NCBI GenBank assembly: GCA_021835185.1
Contig: JAKBQO010000005.1
Span: forward strand, 1-27,770
From: Thermoplasmata archaeon
GTDB lineage: Archaea; Thermoplasmatota; Thermoplasmata; Thermoplasmatales; Thermoplasmataceae
Reading direction: 5' to 3'
DNA: 27,770 nt
Shown piece after piece: positions 13,786 through 22,347 of this stretch. Within the stretch, counting starts at the first letter, position 1, and the number at the start of each line of letters is the position of its first letter. Under the pieces are notes generated by a model. That model made no database searches and had not been told where the DNA came from. It worked only from the letters and a program-made list of their open reading frames with translations. The translations under genes and the position numbers were made by a program.

Positions 13786-16299
13786 ATGAATATACAGCAT
13801 AAAACAATTAACATAAACGGTCGGAACCTTAAATACTATCCACTGTCACAACTTGCGGGAAAGTATGATATTGATAGCCTCCCATATTCCTTTAAAATCA
13901 TGCTTGAAAATGTTTTAAGGAACTATGATGGTGTGGACATTGATGATCGTTCCATAGAGAATATTGCAAAGCTAAAATCGGGGTCTGAAATGGCATTCAA
14001 ACCTTCCAGGGTGATTTTCCAGGATTATACTGGTGTTCCAATACTTGTTGACCTGGCAGCAATGCGGGAGTATTACAGGGAAAATAAATTAAATCCTGAT
14101 GACGTTAATCCTGCAACTAAATCAGACCTTGTGATAGACCATTCCATAATAGTTGATTCTTTCAGGGGAAATGAGCCCATAATACTGAACATGAAGGATG
14201 AATTCAGTAGAAATGTGGAAAGGTATGATTTCCTGAAATGGTCACAGCAGTCATTTAAAAATGTAAGGATTGTTCCTCCAGGACATGGAATAGTCCACCA
14301 GATTAATCTGGAATATTTATCTTCGGTCGCTGTAATTGAGAAAGATGAAATATTTCCAGAGAGCCTTATAGGTGCAGATTCCCATACAACTATGATAGGG
14401 GGCATAGGTGTCCTTGGCTGGGGAGTTGGTGGTTTAGAGGCTGAGGCTTCCATGCTGAATGAACCCTATTTCATGAATGTTCCTGAAGTTGTGGGTGTGA
14501 ATATAAAGGGGAATATGCAGACTGGCATTACCCCGACAGATGTGGTATTGTATATCACAAAAACCCTCAGGTCAAAAAATGTTGTGGGCAAATTCGTGGA
14601 ATTCTATGGAAATATTTCGGCACTCACAGCCCAGGACAGGGCCACAATCTCAAACATGGCACCGGAATATGGGGCAACAATTGGATACTTCCCTGTGGAC
14701 AGTGAGACACTGAAATATCTTCAGGGGACTGACCGCAACACCGAATATGTTGAGAAATATTTCAAGGAACAGGGGCTATTCTACAATGGTCCAAAGAAAT
14801 ACAGTGAAACTGTTGAAATTGACCTCTCAGCAATAAAGAGCGCAGTCGCCGGACCAAAGAACCCGGATGAACTGGTAAACATAGAGGACGTAAAGGAAAA
14901 AATAGAGGAAATAATCAAGGGTGGAAATAATGGAAGACTGGTTAAAAATGGTGCAGTTGTGCTTTCAGCCATAACAAGCTGTACCAACACATCAGATCCC
15001 TTTGTTCTCCTGGGGGCAGGATTGCTTGCAAAGAAGGCAGTCCAGCACCACCTTGTCCCGGCACAGACCATAAAAACTAGCCTTGCCCCAGGATCCAGGG
15101 TTGTAACAGAATACCTTAAAAAGGCCGGACTTATGGAATATCTAAATAAAATAGGGTTCGAGCTTGTAGGATACGGGTGCACCACATGTATAGGAAATGC
15201 CGGGCCTTTGATTCCAGAGGTACAGAACGATATTCTGGAAAACAATGTAAAGACCTTTGCCGTGCTTAGCGGAAACAGGAATTTTGAGGGAAGGATAAAT
15301 CCATACATAGCCGGTGCCTTCCTGGCATCGCCCATGCTTGTAGTTGCATTTTCGATAGCGGGAAGAATGGATATTGACCTGACAAAAGATCCTATTGGAA
15401 TGGACAACGGAAAACCAGTTTATCTAAAGGATATATGGCCCACAAACGATGAGATTAAGGAGTACTTCCACCTTGCCATGGATCCTGAGGTTTACAGGCA
15501 GGAATATTCAGATGTTTTCAAAGGTGATGCCAACTGGGAATCGATGGAATCAACTGGAGGAACATTGTTTAATTTCAAGGGTGATTCTTCATATATCAAA
15601 ATGCCACCATGGATGTACATGGAACCTGTTAGGGACATCAAAAATGGGAGAATATTTGCAATATTCGGTGACAAAATAACAACAGACCATATATCACCTG
15701 CAGGGCCAATTTCTAAGGATTCTGTTGCCGGAAAATACCTTCTATCACTTGGAGTGGACGAAATGAACACATTCGGCGCCCGCCGTGGAAACCATGAAGT
15801 AATGATCCGTGGAGGCTTTTCCAATCCAAAGATAAGAAACCTTATGGTTGCAAAAAGTGGGGGCAACACTGTATATTATCCAGATGGCAAAGAAATGAGC
15901 TTCTATGATGCAGCCATGAAATATAAGGAAAACAATGTGCCGCTTGTAATATTCGCAGGGGAACAGTACGGATCTGGGAGTTCAAGGGACTGGGCAGCAA
16001 AGGTAACTACACTTCTGGGCGTAAAGGCCGTGATTGCTGAAAGTTTCGAGAGAATCCACAGAAGTAATCTTGTGGATATGGGAATAGTTCCAGTACAGGT
16101 GGATACCCTGCCAGACCTTAAAGGTGATGAAATTGTAGACATAGAAGGAATAAACAATATCTCAATAGGGAAAGAATTGAATATTAAAATAAACGGAAAA
16201 ACACTTAAGGGAAAGGCACTAATCAATACAAACGCAGAGCTGAACTATGTCAAAACTGGAAATATATTAAAATATATAGCCATGAATACAAAAAGTTAA
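13786..16299 (+). CDS. acnA: Aconitate hydratase (AcnA type)
   Basis: Interconverts citrate and isocitrate via cis-aconitate in the TCA cycle; cytosolic, with a [4Fe-4S] cluster. The 837 aa cover the four aconitase domains. Visible are ADSHTTMIGGIGVLGWGVGG, the cluster ligands in TSCTNTSDP and GYGCTTCIGNAGP (three Cys), and the swivelling C-terminal domain with GDKITTDHISPAGPISK and EQYGSGSSRDWAAK. The length is somewhat below the bacterial AcnA/IRP form (about 890) but no motif is lost. It has its own promoter, is divergent from the 94-aa orphan, and is convergent with the GNAT gene, leaving 5 bases between stops. It complements korAB, sucCD and malic enzyme in the window. Confidence 0.96.
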   Translation: MNIQHKTININGRNLKYYPLSQLAGKYDIDSLPYSFKIMLENVLRNYDGVDIDDRSIENIAKLKSGSEMAFKPSRVIFQDYTGVPILVDLAAMREYYRENKLNPDDVNPATKSDLVIDHSIIVDSFRGNEPIILNMKDEFSRNVERYDFLKWSQQSFKNVRIVPPGHGIVHQINLEYLSSVAVIEKDEIFPESLIGADSHTTMIGGIGVLGWGVGGLEAEASMLNEPYFMNVPEVVGVNIKGNMQTGITPTDVVLYITKTLRSKNVVGKFVEFYGNISALTAQDRATISNMAPEYGATIGYFPVDSETLKYLQGTDRNTEYVEKYFKEQGLFYNGPKKYSETVEIDLSAIKSAVAGPKNPDELVNIEDVKEKIEEIIKGGNNGRLVKNGAVVLSAITSCTNTSDPFVLLGAGLLAKKAVQHHLVPAQTIKTSLAPGSRVVTEYLKKAGLMEYLNKIGFELVGYGCTTCIGNAGPLIPEVQNDILENNVKTFAVLSGNRNFEGRINPYIAGAFLASPMLVVAFSIAGRMDIDLTKDPIGMDNGKPVYLKDIWPTNDEIKEYFHLAMDPEVYRQEYSDVFKGDANWESMESTGGTLFNFKGDSSYIKMPPWMYMEPVRDIKNGRIFAIFGDKITTDHISPAGPISKDSVAGKYLLSLGVDEMNTFGARRGNHEVMIRGGFSNPKIRNLMVAKSGGNTVYYPDGKEMSFYDAAMKYKENNVPLVIFAGEQYGSGSSRDWAAKVTTLLGVKAVIAESFERIHRSNLVDMGIVPVQVDTLPDLKGDEIVDIEGINNISIGKELNIKINGKTLKGKALINTNAELNYVKTGNILKYIAMNTKS

Positions 16300-16330
16300 T
16301 ATTTTTAATTAATTTTTGAATAAATTTTTA
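16300..16330 (+). terminator. T-rich terminator after aconitase
   Basis: Three runs of five Ts follow the aconitase stop on the plus strand, inside the convergent GNAT gene's 3' end. Archaeal termination at T-runs is likely. No hairpin is needed or seen. Confidence 0.4.
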
Positions 16331-16772
16331 TGAGTTCCTTAAAATCGATGCTTTTATAGAAATTGGAGGCAAGTAAATTAAGCGATGGAAATTCTGCAGT
16401 TACCATTTTTATATTTCTCTGGGCTGCAATTTCCTTCAATTTTCCAATCAGTTTCATTCCAATTCCCTTGCTCCTGAATTCTGGCATCACATAGAACTCC
16501 CTGATCCTTGCCTCATATTTAGGATCATAATAGATTCTGAACACAATATCAGACATTATCATACCTATTACTTTGTTGCCCTCCTCAGCAACTAGATTTA
16601 TGTGGTCATCCTTATCCTCTATAATCTTTGTGAGTTTTTCAGATATTTCCTTTTCATTTCCTATTGATACTTTCAGAAGTGGGTCAAATTCCTCATTTAG
16701 ATGTTTCAGCCTTAAAAGCTGCTCCATTACTCCTTCTATATCCTTTTTTTCCATTAATCTTATATTAACCAT
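16305..16772 (-). CDS. GNAT-family N-acetyltransferase
   Basis: A 155-aa acetyl-CoA-dependent acetyltransferase. It has the N-terminal NIRLMEKKDIEGVMEQLLRL helix-strand, the central strands VAEEGNKVIGMIM and the acetyl-CoA pyrophosphate loop in EFYVMPEFRSKGIGMKLI (the Q/RxxGxG/A motif as RSKGIG), followed by the late FYKSIDF of motif B. The substrate is not predictable; proteins, small amines and antibiotics are all acted on by the family. It is 12 bases downstream of malic enzyme. Its Shine-Dalgarno GGTGATC (16778-16784) starts right at the malic enzyme stop, so it is co-transcribed and probably coupled. Acetylation of a metabolic enzyme is possible but unproven. Confidence 0.85.
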   Translation of the reverse strand: MVNIRLMEKKDIEGVMEQLLRLKHLNEEFDPLLKVSIGNEKEISEKLTKIIEDKDDHINLVAEEGNKVIGMIMSDIVFRIYYDPKYEARIREFYVMPEFRSKGIGMKLIGKLKEIAAQRNIKMVTAEFPSLNLLASNFYKSIDFKELIKIYSKIN

Positions 16773-16784
16773 TTTTTGATCACC

Positions 16785-18092
16785 TTACATATCGAATAAC
16801 TTATTGTATACTTTCCTGTTGTTATTTATAATCTCCGATGCTTCCCTGTAAAATCCCTCAGTAGAGTCGGTTTTTCTGGCAAGCCCTGATTCAACACATT
16901 TTCTGGCAACTATAGATGCAACCCTTGGAAACAGTTCAAAATCCTCCATGGAGGGTACTATATGTTCCTCATTGGGATTCTCAACAAAATCGGCAATTGC
17001 ATAGGAGGCAGCAACCATAATACCGAAATTCACCCCCTTTGATCTCGCATCAAGAACTCCACGGAAAACTCCGGGAAATACCATGCTGTTATTTATCTGG
17101 TTAGGGAAATCACTTCTTCCTGTTGCTACAATTCTGGCACCTGCTTTCTTGGCTTCTCCTGGCCATATCTCCGGCAGTGGATTAGCAAGTGCAAATATCA
17201 CTGGATCTTTGTTCATGGATTTTACCCATTCATTTTTGATCGTTCCCGGCTGGGAAATTGAGGCCGATATTACCATGTCAGCGCCTTTAAAGGCGTTAGC
17301 AGCATCTCCCTTAATCCTTTCTCTGTTTGTCCCAAGAGCTATTTTATATTTCCATGGGTTTTTGAACATTAAGGCATCAATATCCTCCCTGCCTGGCTCT
17401 ATAATCCCCTTTGAATCTATTGCGATTATATTTCCCTTATCAAAACCGGCAGCTTCGAAGAGGTATATAGCAGCTATATTGGCAGCCCCAGCGCCGTTGA
17501 ATACAATTTTTACATCCTCTTTCTTCTTGTTAAGAACCCTTAAGGCATTTATGGCTCCTGCAAGAATTATAGATGCGGTGCCCAGCTGATCATCATGCCA
17601 CACTGGAATCTCCATTGATTTCTGGAGGCTTTCCAGAAGGAAAAAACATCTGGGTGACTGTATATCTTCAAGATTGTATCCTCCAAAATATGGTTGTATT
17701 GCCTTTGCAGCTGCAATAAATTCATCGTTGTTGTTTACAACAAGGGGTATTGGAATGGCATTTACACCACCCAGATAATTAAAGAGCAGCGCCTTTCCTT
17801 CCATTACAGGTATGGCGGCTTCCGGCCCCACATTTCCTATTCCGAGCACTCTTGTGCCATCAGTAAGTATCGCCACAGAATTCCATTTACCGGTCAGATC
17901 ATAAACTAATTCCTTTTCAGCCTGTATTTTTTTTGAAACTGCAGCTATACCCGGTGTGTACAGTGAAGAAAAGTCCTGCAGACCGGTTATGGGAACTTTT
18001 GATATTGTCTGTATCTTGCCCTTATACTTTTTTGAGATTTCTATGGCGATTTTGTCAAAGTATTCTGTTCTCTCAGAATCTTTCATTATCAT
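16785..18092 (-). CDS. maeB: Malic enzyme (malate dehydrogenase, decarboxylating)
   Basis: Converts malate and NAD(P)+ to pyruvate, CO2 and NAD(P)H, linking the TCA cycle to pyruvate. The N-terminal malic domain shows LYTPGIAAVS (catalytic Tyr), LGIGNVGPEAAIPVMEGKA (catalytic Lys), the metal-binding DIQSP, and WHDDQLGTASIILAG. The NAD(P)-binding domain has FNGAGAANIAA and ALANPLPEIWPGEAKKAG. The 435 aa match the short archaeal and bacterial form without the phosphotransacetylase-like extension. Two ATGs (18092 and 18086) are six bases apart; either could be used. It is the first gene of a pair with the GNAT gene and is divergent from the D-2-hydroxyacid dehydrogenase. Confidence 0.93.
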   Translation of the reverse strand: MIMKDSERTEYFDKIAIEISKKYKGKIQTISKVPITGLQDFSSLYTPGIAAVSKKIQAEKELVYDLTGKWNSVAILTDGTRVLGIGNVGPEAAIPVMEGKALLFNYLGGVNAIPIPLVVNNNDEFIAAAKAIQPYFGGYNLEDIQSPRCFFLLESLQKSMEIPVWHDDQLGTASIILAGAINALRVLNKKKEDVKIVFNGAGAANIAAIYLFEAAGFDKGNIIAIDSKGIIEPGREDIDALMFKNPWKYKIALGTNRERIKGDAANAFKGADMVISASISQPGTIKNEWVKSMNKDPVIFALANPLPEIWPGEAKKAGARIVATGRSDFPNQINNSMVFPGVFRGVLDARSKGVNFGIMVAASYAIADFVENPNEEHIVPSMEDFELFPRVASIVARKCVESGLARKTDSTEGFYREASEIINNNRKVYNKLFDM

Positions 18093-18183
18093 AAAATTAT
18101 ATATAAGTTAATTATTAATACTTTACGTATAAACCAGAATTCATATTATAGCAATTGCCGATTAATTATGCCATAAAAATATT

Positions 18184-18200
18184 AGTTTGCCCGGTAAACT
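18184..18200. promoter_or_regulatory. Imperfect palindrome upstream of the hydroxyacid dehydrogenase gene
   Basis: AGTTTGCCCGGTAAACT is palindromic apart from one mismatched pair. It directly abuts the AT-rich promoter element (18201-18210) of the gene at 18228, on the side where TFB binds. It is a plausible operator in the divergent region between malic enzyme and the dehydrogenase. Confidence 0.4.
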
Positions 18201-18227
18201 ATTAATAACATTTTAGGCTAAAGTTTC

Positions 18228-19118
18228 ATGATAATAAGCCTTCAAGCTAACTTTTCTGGATTGTCCATACCAGACAATTTTATAGAGGATCTGAAAAAAA
18301 GGACAGGATGCAGCATAGTCAGGGGATTTTCAGATGATGCCGAAATAGTGGTATTTGCAGGAAAACCTGTTCCGGGGAAAAAAACAAAGTTCATGCAGAG
18401 CATATCGGCAGGTGTTAACCATCTGGACTTCAAGAACATTGACAGCAAAATTGAGATATGCAGCAATGCCGACGCATGGTCTATACCGGTGGCCGAACAT
18501 GCCTTTGCGTTGATTCTGGCAAAATACAAAAATATATGCCAATCGGATGCAAATATAAAGAATAGGGTATATAAAAGAGAACCTGGTAATTCACTCTATG
18601 GTGAAACCATTGGAATTCTTGGCTACGGCGGCATTGGGAGAGAAATTGCCAAACGTGCCAAAGCCTTTGGAATGCACACAATTGGGTTGGGAAGAACGGA
18701 AAGAACAGATCCTGAACTGGACATTTTCACAAAGGACAGTGAATATGTTGCCAGGAATTCTGATATAGTGGCAATAACGCTACCATTAAACAGATATACA
18801 AGAGGAATGGTGGATTATAATTTTCTATCCATGGTTAAGGGAGATATAATAGTGAACGTTGGACGGTCTGAAATAGTAGACAGAGATGGCATGATACAAT
18901 TCTTGAACGAAAACAAAAATAAATGGTTTCTTACTGACGTCTGGTGGGGAGAACCAGAAATTACAGGCAGTATTCCAGAAAACGTTATTGTGACACCACA
19001 TGTTGCCGGACTTTCAAAAAACTTCATGATGGTTCCAGTAGAGCGGGCATTTGACAATGTTCTGGCTTATTTACATGGCACTCCGAAAAATATAGTGAAC
19101 AGAAATGACTATACATGA
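18228..19118 (+). CDS. D-isomer-specific 2-hydroxyacid dehydrogenase
   Basis: A 296-aa NAD(P)-dependent oxidoreductase acting on D-2-hydroxyacids or the matching 2-oxoacids (for example glyoxylate, hydroxypyruvate or phosphoglycerate). Seen are the Rossmann motif GILGYGGIGREIAKRAKAFG, the substrate-binding VNVGRSEIVDRDG with the catalytic Arg, the Glu of WWGEPEITG, and the catalytic His in VTPHVAGLS. The strand after the Rossmann glycines ends GLGRTERTD, where Arg would favour NADP(H). At 296 aa it is shorter than classical SerA and has no regulatory ACT domain. The ATG at 18228 is 18-27 bases after ATTAATAACA, so a leaderless start is likely. The substrate is uncertain. Confidence 0.87.
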   Translation: MIISLQANFSGLSIPDNFIEDLKKRTGCSIVRGFSDDAEIVVFAGKPVPGKKTKFMQSISAGVNHLDFKNIDSKIEICSNADAWSIPVAEHAFALILAKYKNICQSDANIKNRVYKREPGNSLYGETIGILGYGGIGREIAKRAKAFGMHTIGLGRTERTDPELDIFTKDSEYVARNSDIVAITLPLNRYTRGMVDYNFLSMVKGDIIVNVGRSEIVDRDGMIQFLNENKNKWFLTDVWWGEPEITGSIPENVIVTPHVAGLSKNFMMVPVERAFDNVLAYLHGTPKNIVNRNDYT

Positions 19119-19146
19119 ATTTAGATTGTAGTCATATCGATATAAT

Positions 19147-19158
19147 TAACTATATATC
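19147..19158 (+). promoter_or_regulatory. TATA box of the DEAD-box helicase gene
   Basis: AACTATATATCG lies 23-34 bases before the GTG at 19181. This supports the GTG as a leaderless start over the TTG nine bases later. Confidence 0.45.
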
Positions 19159-19180
19159 GTAATATCATATATAGAAAGAA

Positions 19181-20497
19181 GTGTTAAAATTGTCTAGTTT
19201 TGAAAATATGAATATATCTGAAAATTTAAAGAAATCATTAAGCTTAATGAAGTTTACGGAACCAACAGAAATACAGGAAAAGGCAATCCCTGTTGTACTT
19301 AGCGGAAAGGATGTCATTATCCGATCCAAAACCGGTTCTGGAAAAACAGCGGCTTATCTGTTGCCGGTTATGAATGCAATAGAAACAATGAAAGGAAAGA
19401 ATATAAAGGCCATAATAGTATTGCCAACAAGAGAACTGGCGCTACAGACATACAGGGTGGCAACAAGATTCGGGAAACCATCTAATACCAAATCTACAAC
19501 AGTCTATGGAGGGGCATCAATAAACAAACAGGTTGACGAACTTCCTGGATCAGATATAGTTGTGGGAACACCAGGCAGGATATTAGATTTGCATAACCAG
19601 GGATATCTAAAACTTGATCATGTTAAATATCTTGTACTGGATGAGGCTGATCTGATGCTGGATATGGGATTTATAGATGACATAAAGAAAATTATATCAT
19701 ATACCCCCGAAGACAGGCAGACCATATTATTATCTGCGACATTACCATCTGAAGTTAAAACCATAGCTAAGAACTTTATGAAATCCCCTGAATTTGTTAG
19801 TGCTGGTGGAGAAGAGGTAATACCGGAATCCATCCATCATCTTTATACCATGTCTGAGAAATTTGACAAGTTCTCCACCTTAATGTCATATATCCATAAT
19901 TACGATTCCAGAAAGGCCATAGTTTTTGTGAAGACCCAAAGGTCAGGTGATCTGTTAAATCTTATACTATCGAGATCTGGATTTAACAATATACTGATTC
20001 ATGGAGGAATGAAGCAACATGCCCGTGAGAGGTCTATAAACGATTTCAGGCATATGGACTCCGGCATTCTGGTTGCAACCAATGTGGCAGCACGTGGGCT
20101 AGATATTCCAAACATAACGGATATAATAAATTTCGATGCCCCTGATAGCACTGAAACCTATGCACACAGAGTTGGAAGGTCAGGCAGAATGGGCAAGAAC
20201 GGTAGAGCCATGACTATTTTCGACGCAGATCAGAAAAGTCTTATACAGAGCATACAGAGAAGAAACAAGATAAAAATGGAGAAAATAGATGTGAATCTTG
20301 AAACCGAATATACGGATATAAATTACGGGCATCTTATAGCACAGTTTAGAGATAACGAAGAAACTACCAGAGAACCAGATTACCATAGCAGACCCAGAAG
20401 ACCCTCACAGGGAAGGGAGAGAAGAGCACCACCCAGAAGGGGAAATGAATCCCGGTCGAGACGTAATACAGGCAATTATCATAAAAGGGATTATTAA
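19181..20497 (+). CDS. DEAD-box ATP-dependent RNA helicase
   Basis: An ATP-driven RNA duplex unwinder of superfamily 2, probably serving ribosome assembly or RNA turnover. The motifs appear in order: F-x-EPTEIQEKAIP (Q motif), SKTGSGKTAAY (I), PTREL (Ia), TPGR (Ib), DEAD (II), SAT (III), VFVKTQRSGD (IV), ATNVAARGLDIP (V) and HRVGRSGRMG (VI). The 438 aa are the two RecA domains plus a short basic tail of about 45 residues, rich in Arg, Ser and Pro (REPDYHSRPRRP and so on), for RNA contact. The start is GTG at 19181 (or TTG at 19190). Monocistronic, with a hairpin-like T-rich sequence downstream. Confidence 0.95.
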   Translation: MLKLSSFENMNISENLKKSLSLMKFTEPTEIQEKAIPVVLSGKDVIIRSKTGSGKTAAYLLPVMNAIETMKGKNIKAIIVLPTRELALQTYRVATRFGKPSNTKSTTVYGGASINKQVDELPGSDIVVGTPGRILDLHNQGYLKLDHVKYLVLDEADLMLDMGFIDDIKKIISYTPEDRQTILLSATLPSEVKTIAKNFMKSPEFVSAGGEEVIPESIHHLYTMSEKFDKFSTLMSYIHNYDSRKAIVFVKTQRSGDLLNLILSRSGFNNILIHGGMKQHARERSINDFRHMDSGILVATNVAARGLDIPNITDIINFDAPDSTETYAHRVGRSGRMGKNGRAMTIFDADQKSLIQSIQRRNKIKMEKIDVNLETEYTDINYGHLIAQFRDNEETTREPDYHSRPRRPSQGRERRAPPRRGNESRSRRNTGNYHKRDY

Positions 20498-20500
20498 ATA

Positions 20501-20520
20501 ATTTTTAAGCCTTAAAATTT
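20501..20520 (+). terminator. Terminator after the helicase gene
   Basis: TTTTAAG-C-CTTAAAA (20503-20517) is a perfect 7-bp inverted repeat with a T-run on its first arm, 5 bases past the helicase stop. It is a likely transcription stop. Confidence 0.45.
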
Positions 20521-20599
20521 AAGTTATGAATGTTTATGGATCGAAAGCAGGGACATTATCATTCAGTAACATGTATATTGTCAGGCTATTAAATAAAAT

Positions 20600-20850
20600 A
20601 TACAATATTATATATTTGAATTGATCCACAGAGGATTTCTATAAATTTTTTCTTGTTTTCCTGGCGTATTACATAAAATTGCGTATTGCTTCATACGGAC
20701 CGGTATCCGTAAAGTCAGATGGCTTAGGATGAAGGATAGATCACCTCTGATCTTGTATAATTCAAGCCCGTGGTGATTTTGCCAGTAACATTTGAAGTTG
20801 GAAGTTCTCAACGAAATCTGGGAGAGAAGGAATGTGCAAAGGAATATAAT
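20600..20850. other. Gene-free stretch, possible decayed mobile DNA
   Basis: Between the helicase (ends 20497) and the small membrane gene (stop 20855) I see no convincing gene. A short minus-strand frame (20608-20865, TTG start, no Shine-Dalgarno) overlaps the membrane gene's end and looks accidental. The plus strand includes a frame reading LPVTFEVGSSQRNLGEKE, faintly like a TnpB tail, preceded by stops. The part 20690-20830 is richer in G and C than its surroundings. A decayed insertion element is the likeliest content, weakly supported. Confidence 0.25.
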
Positions 20851-20854
20851 TATA

Positions 20855-21163
20855 TTATTTTCCAATATATTTGCCTTTTTTAAAATAGGTAGAGTAGATT
20901 TTGAACCCCAAGAGAGAAGATATGAGTAAACCTATAGCAACTATTATACTTATATACATATAATACTTAAGGAGATAAATAAACAAGAAAATAAAGCTGA
21001 ATATTAACCATACCACTCCATCGACTAGCAAAAATGACTTTCTAAAATCAGAATATTTTTTATTATGCCAATTAACCGAAAATCTTATGATTAGAAGAGT
21101 TATGGCAAAACCAAATACCAAAATACAAATATAAAGATATATTTTAGATGAAAAATTATACAT
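20855..21163 (-). CDS. Small three-helix membrane protein (possible immunity protein)
   Basis: 102 aa, very hydrophobic, with three predicted membrane helices: about residues 8-27 (YLYICILVFGFAITLLIIRF), 45-65 (LLVDGVVWLIFSFIFLFIYLL) and 68-92 (YMYISIIVAIGLLISSLLG), and a basic C-terminus (KKGKYIGK). The loop after helix 1 is charged. I do not recognise a family. Its ATG lies only 2 bases after the stop of the secreted hairpin protein, so the two are co-expressed and probably coupled. In bacteriocin and archaeocin systems a small membrane protein made with the toxin often gives self-immunity, and that is my hypothesis here. An accessory role in export or anchoring is the alternative. Confidence 0.65.
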   Translation of the reverse strand: MYNFSSKIYLYICILVFGFAITLLIIRFSVNWHNKKYSDFRKSFLLVDGVVWLIFSFIFLFIYLLKYYMYISIIVAIGLLISSLLGFKIYSTYFKKGKYIGK

Positions 21164-21165
21164 AG

Positions 21166-22311
21166 TTAGTTAGACCCCCAATTGTTTGTGCCTATTTTAT
21201 TGGCTATAGCGTGTGCCCATTCGGAATAGTCGCTCACCAGTAATTCCCATGATAAACCCGCAGTTGGATTTACGATGAAACTATATCCAAATGCGATGTT
21301 TGGTATAATGGTCATTGAGTTGCCATTTGACAGCTTTCCCTCTAATCCTATGGAAGAATCAACTGATGTGACAGGATTGTTTGGATAATAATAATCTATA
21401 TTCAGATAGTTCCATATATATTTATTTCCAGTAGGCTCATTAGCGTATGTTGATTCGTATAATTTTGTATAATCATTAGACAATATCAATGCTGATAAGC
21501 CAGCACCCGCAAGCAATACTGCCGCTACTATACCTGCGATTAAAAGTGACGCGCCCGCTGAGGGAACAGCCGACGTTAAGGCTGCTGCAAATACAGTATA
21601 TAATACTCCACTTAAAATATCAGCAATGCCTGCAAGCGTTAAATCGTGTTCAATGCTATTATATAATTTTTGAGCTGAACTTCCGCCATACAGCATGTTG
21701 ATAACATCATGTTCACCGTATGTGTATGTCCACCCGCCAAGCCACCACGGTGCATGATATACAAAATAGTTAATAGAGACCATTACCCAGCTTCCACTGT
21801 CTGATGTTACACCACCAGGAAGGTCTGGCCTTATGTTAATAACATAAGAAGTTGAATTGCCAGTTTGTATTTTAGATGGAACGTTATGTCCAGTATGCAG
21901 GATTGATTCAACAGAATTCACTGCCATTCTGTTGCTGTAATTGAATGATGATTTTTCAATATTTGTAAGTCTCATAATATATGCCTTTCCTGCTATTGAT
22001 TGGTTAAGATATTCTCTGAATAGCATAGATCCAGTTTTTGATGATATTGGAGGGAGTTTGTCCTGAGCATGATTCTTTATGTACCAGGTGGAAAATGATA
22101 TTGCTATTTTATTTGATATGTTTGAATTTATATTGCCCTTTGCAGCAGGAGATTTGTTTATAACATATTTGCTTATGGCAATCTGGGGTGAAATACTATT
22201 AACACCTGTATTGCCTTTATCAGTGGGAATATTATTTGCTAAAGGAATAAAAGCCACCATTACAAATATTGCTGCCATTAACACACCTATTATTACCTTC
22301 TTTCTATTCAT
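21166..22311 (-). CDS. Secreted protein with a hydrophobic helical hairpin (possible archaeocin)
   Basis: 381 aa of unknown family. It starts with a Sec-type signal (MNRKKVIIGVLMAAIFVMVA, then FIPLANN), then an asparagine/serine-rich region with many possible N-glycosylation sites, and a Trp-rich stretch (YHAPWWLGGWTYTYGEHD, about 185-202). Residues 224-278 form two long Ala/Gly/Leu-rich hydrophobic helices joined by a short SAVPSAGAS turn. The C-terminal 100 residues are polar. A buried hydrophobic hairpin in an otherwise soluble exported protein recalls pore-forming colicins; I see no direct homology. The ATG at 22311 follows a TATA box at 22330-22341, excluding the longer frame to 22350. 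It is followed at 2 bases by a small membrane protein gene. Confidence 0.75.
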   Translation of the reverse strand: MNRKKVIIGVLMAAIFVMVAFIPLANNIPTDKGNTGVNSISPQIAISKYVINKSPAAKGNINSNISNKIAISFSTWYIKNHAQDKLPPISSKTGSMLFREYLNQSIAGKAYIMRLTNIEKSSFNYSNRMAVNSVESILHTGHNVPSKIQTGNSTSYVINIRPDLPGGVTSDSGSWVMVSINYFVYHAPWWLGGWTYTYGEHDVINMLYGGSSAQKLYNSIEHDLTLAGIADILSGVLYTVFAAALTSAVPSAGASLLIAGIVAAVLLAGAGLSALILSNDYTKLYESTYANEPTGNKYIWNYLNIDYYYPNNPVTSVDSSIGLEGKLSNGNSMTIIPNIAFGYSFIVNPTAGLSWELLVSDYSEWAHAIANKIGTNNWGSN

Positions 22312-22329
22312 AATGATATAAACGTATGA

Positions 22330-22341
22330 ATATATATATAT
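22330..22341 (-). promoter_or_regulatory. TATA box of the secreted-protein operon
   Basis: An alternating ATATATATATAT stretch lies 19-30 bases before the ATG at 22311. It fixes the start of the secreted protein and suggests a leaderless mRNA. Confidence 0.5.
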
Positions 22342-22347
22342 CGGTAA

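Noticed and set aside
14781..15407. 208-codon minus-strand frame inside aconitase
   Set aside because: An antisense shadow; aconitase motifs are continuous on the plus strand.
20608..20865. 85-aa minus-strand ORF after the small membrane protein
   Set aside because: TTG start with no Shine-Dalgarno, overlaps the previous gene's end, and odd composition. More likely chance or relic DNA.
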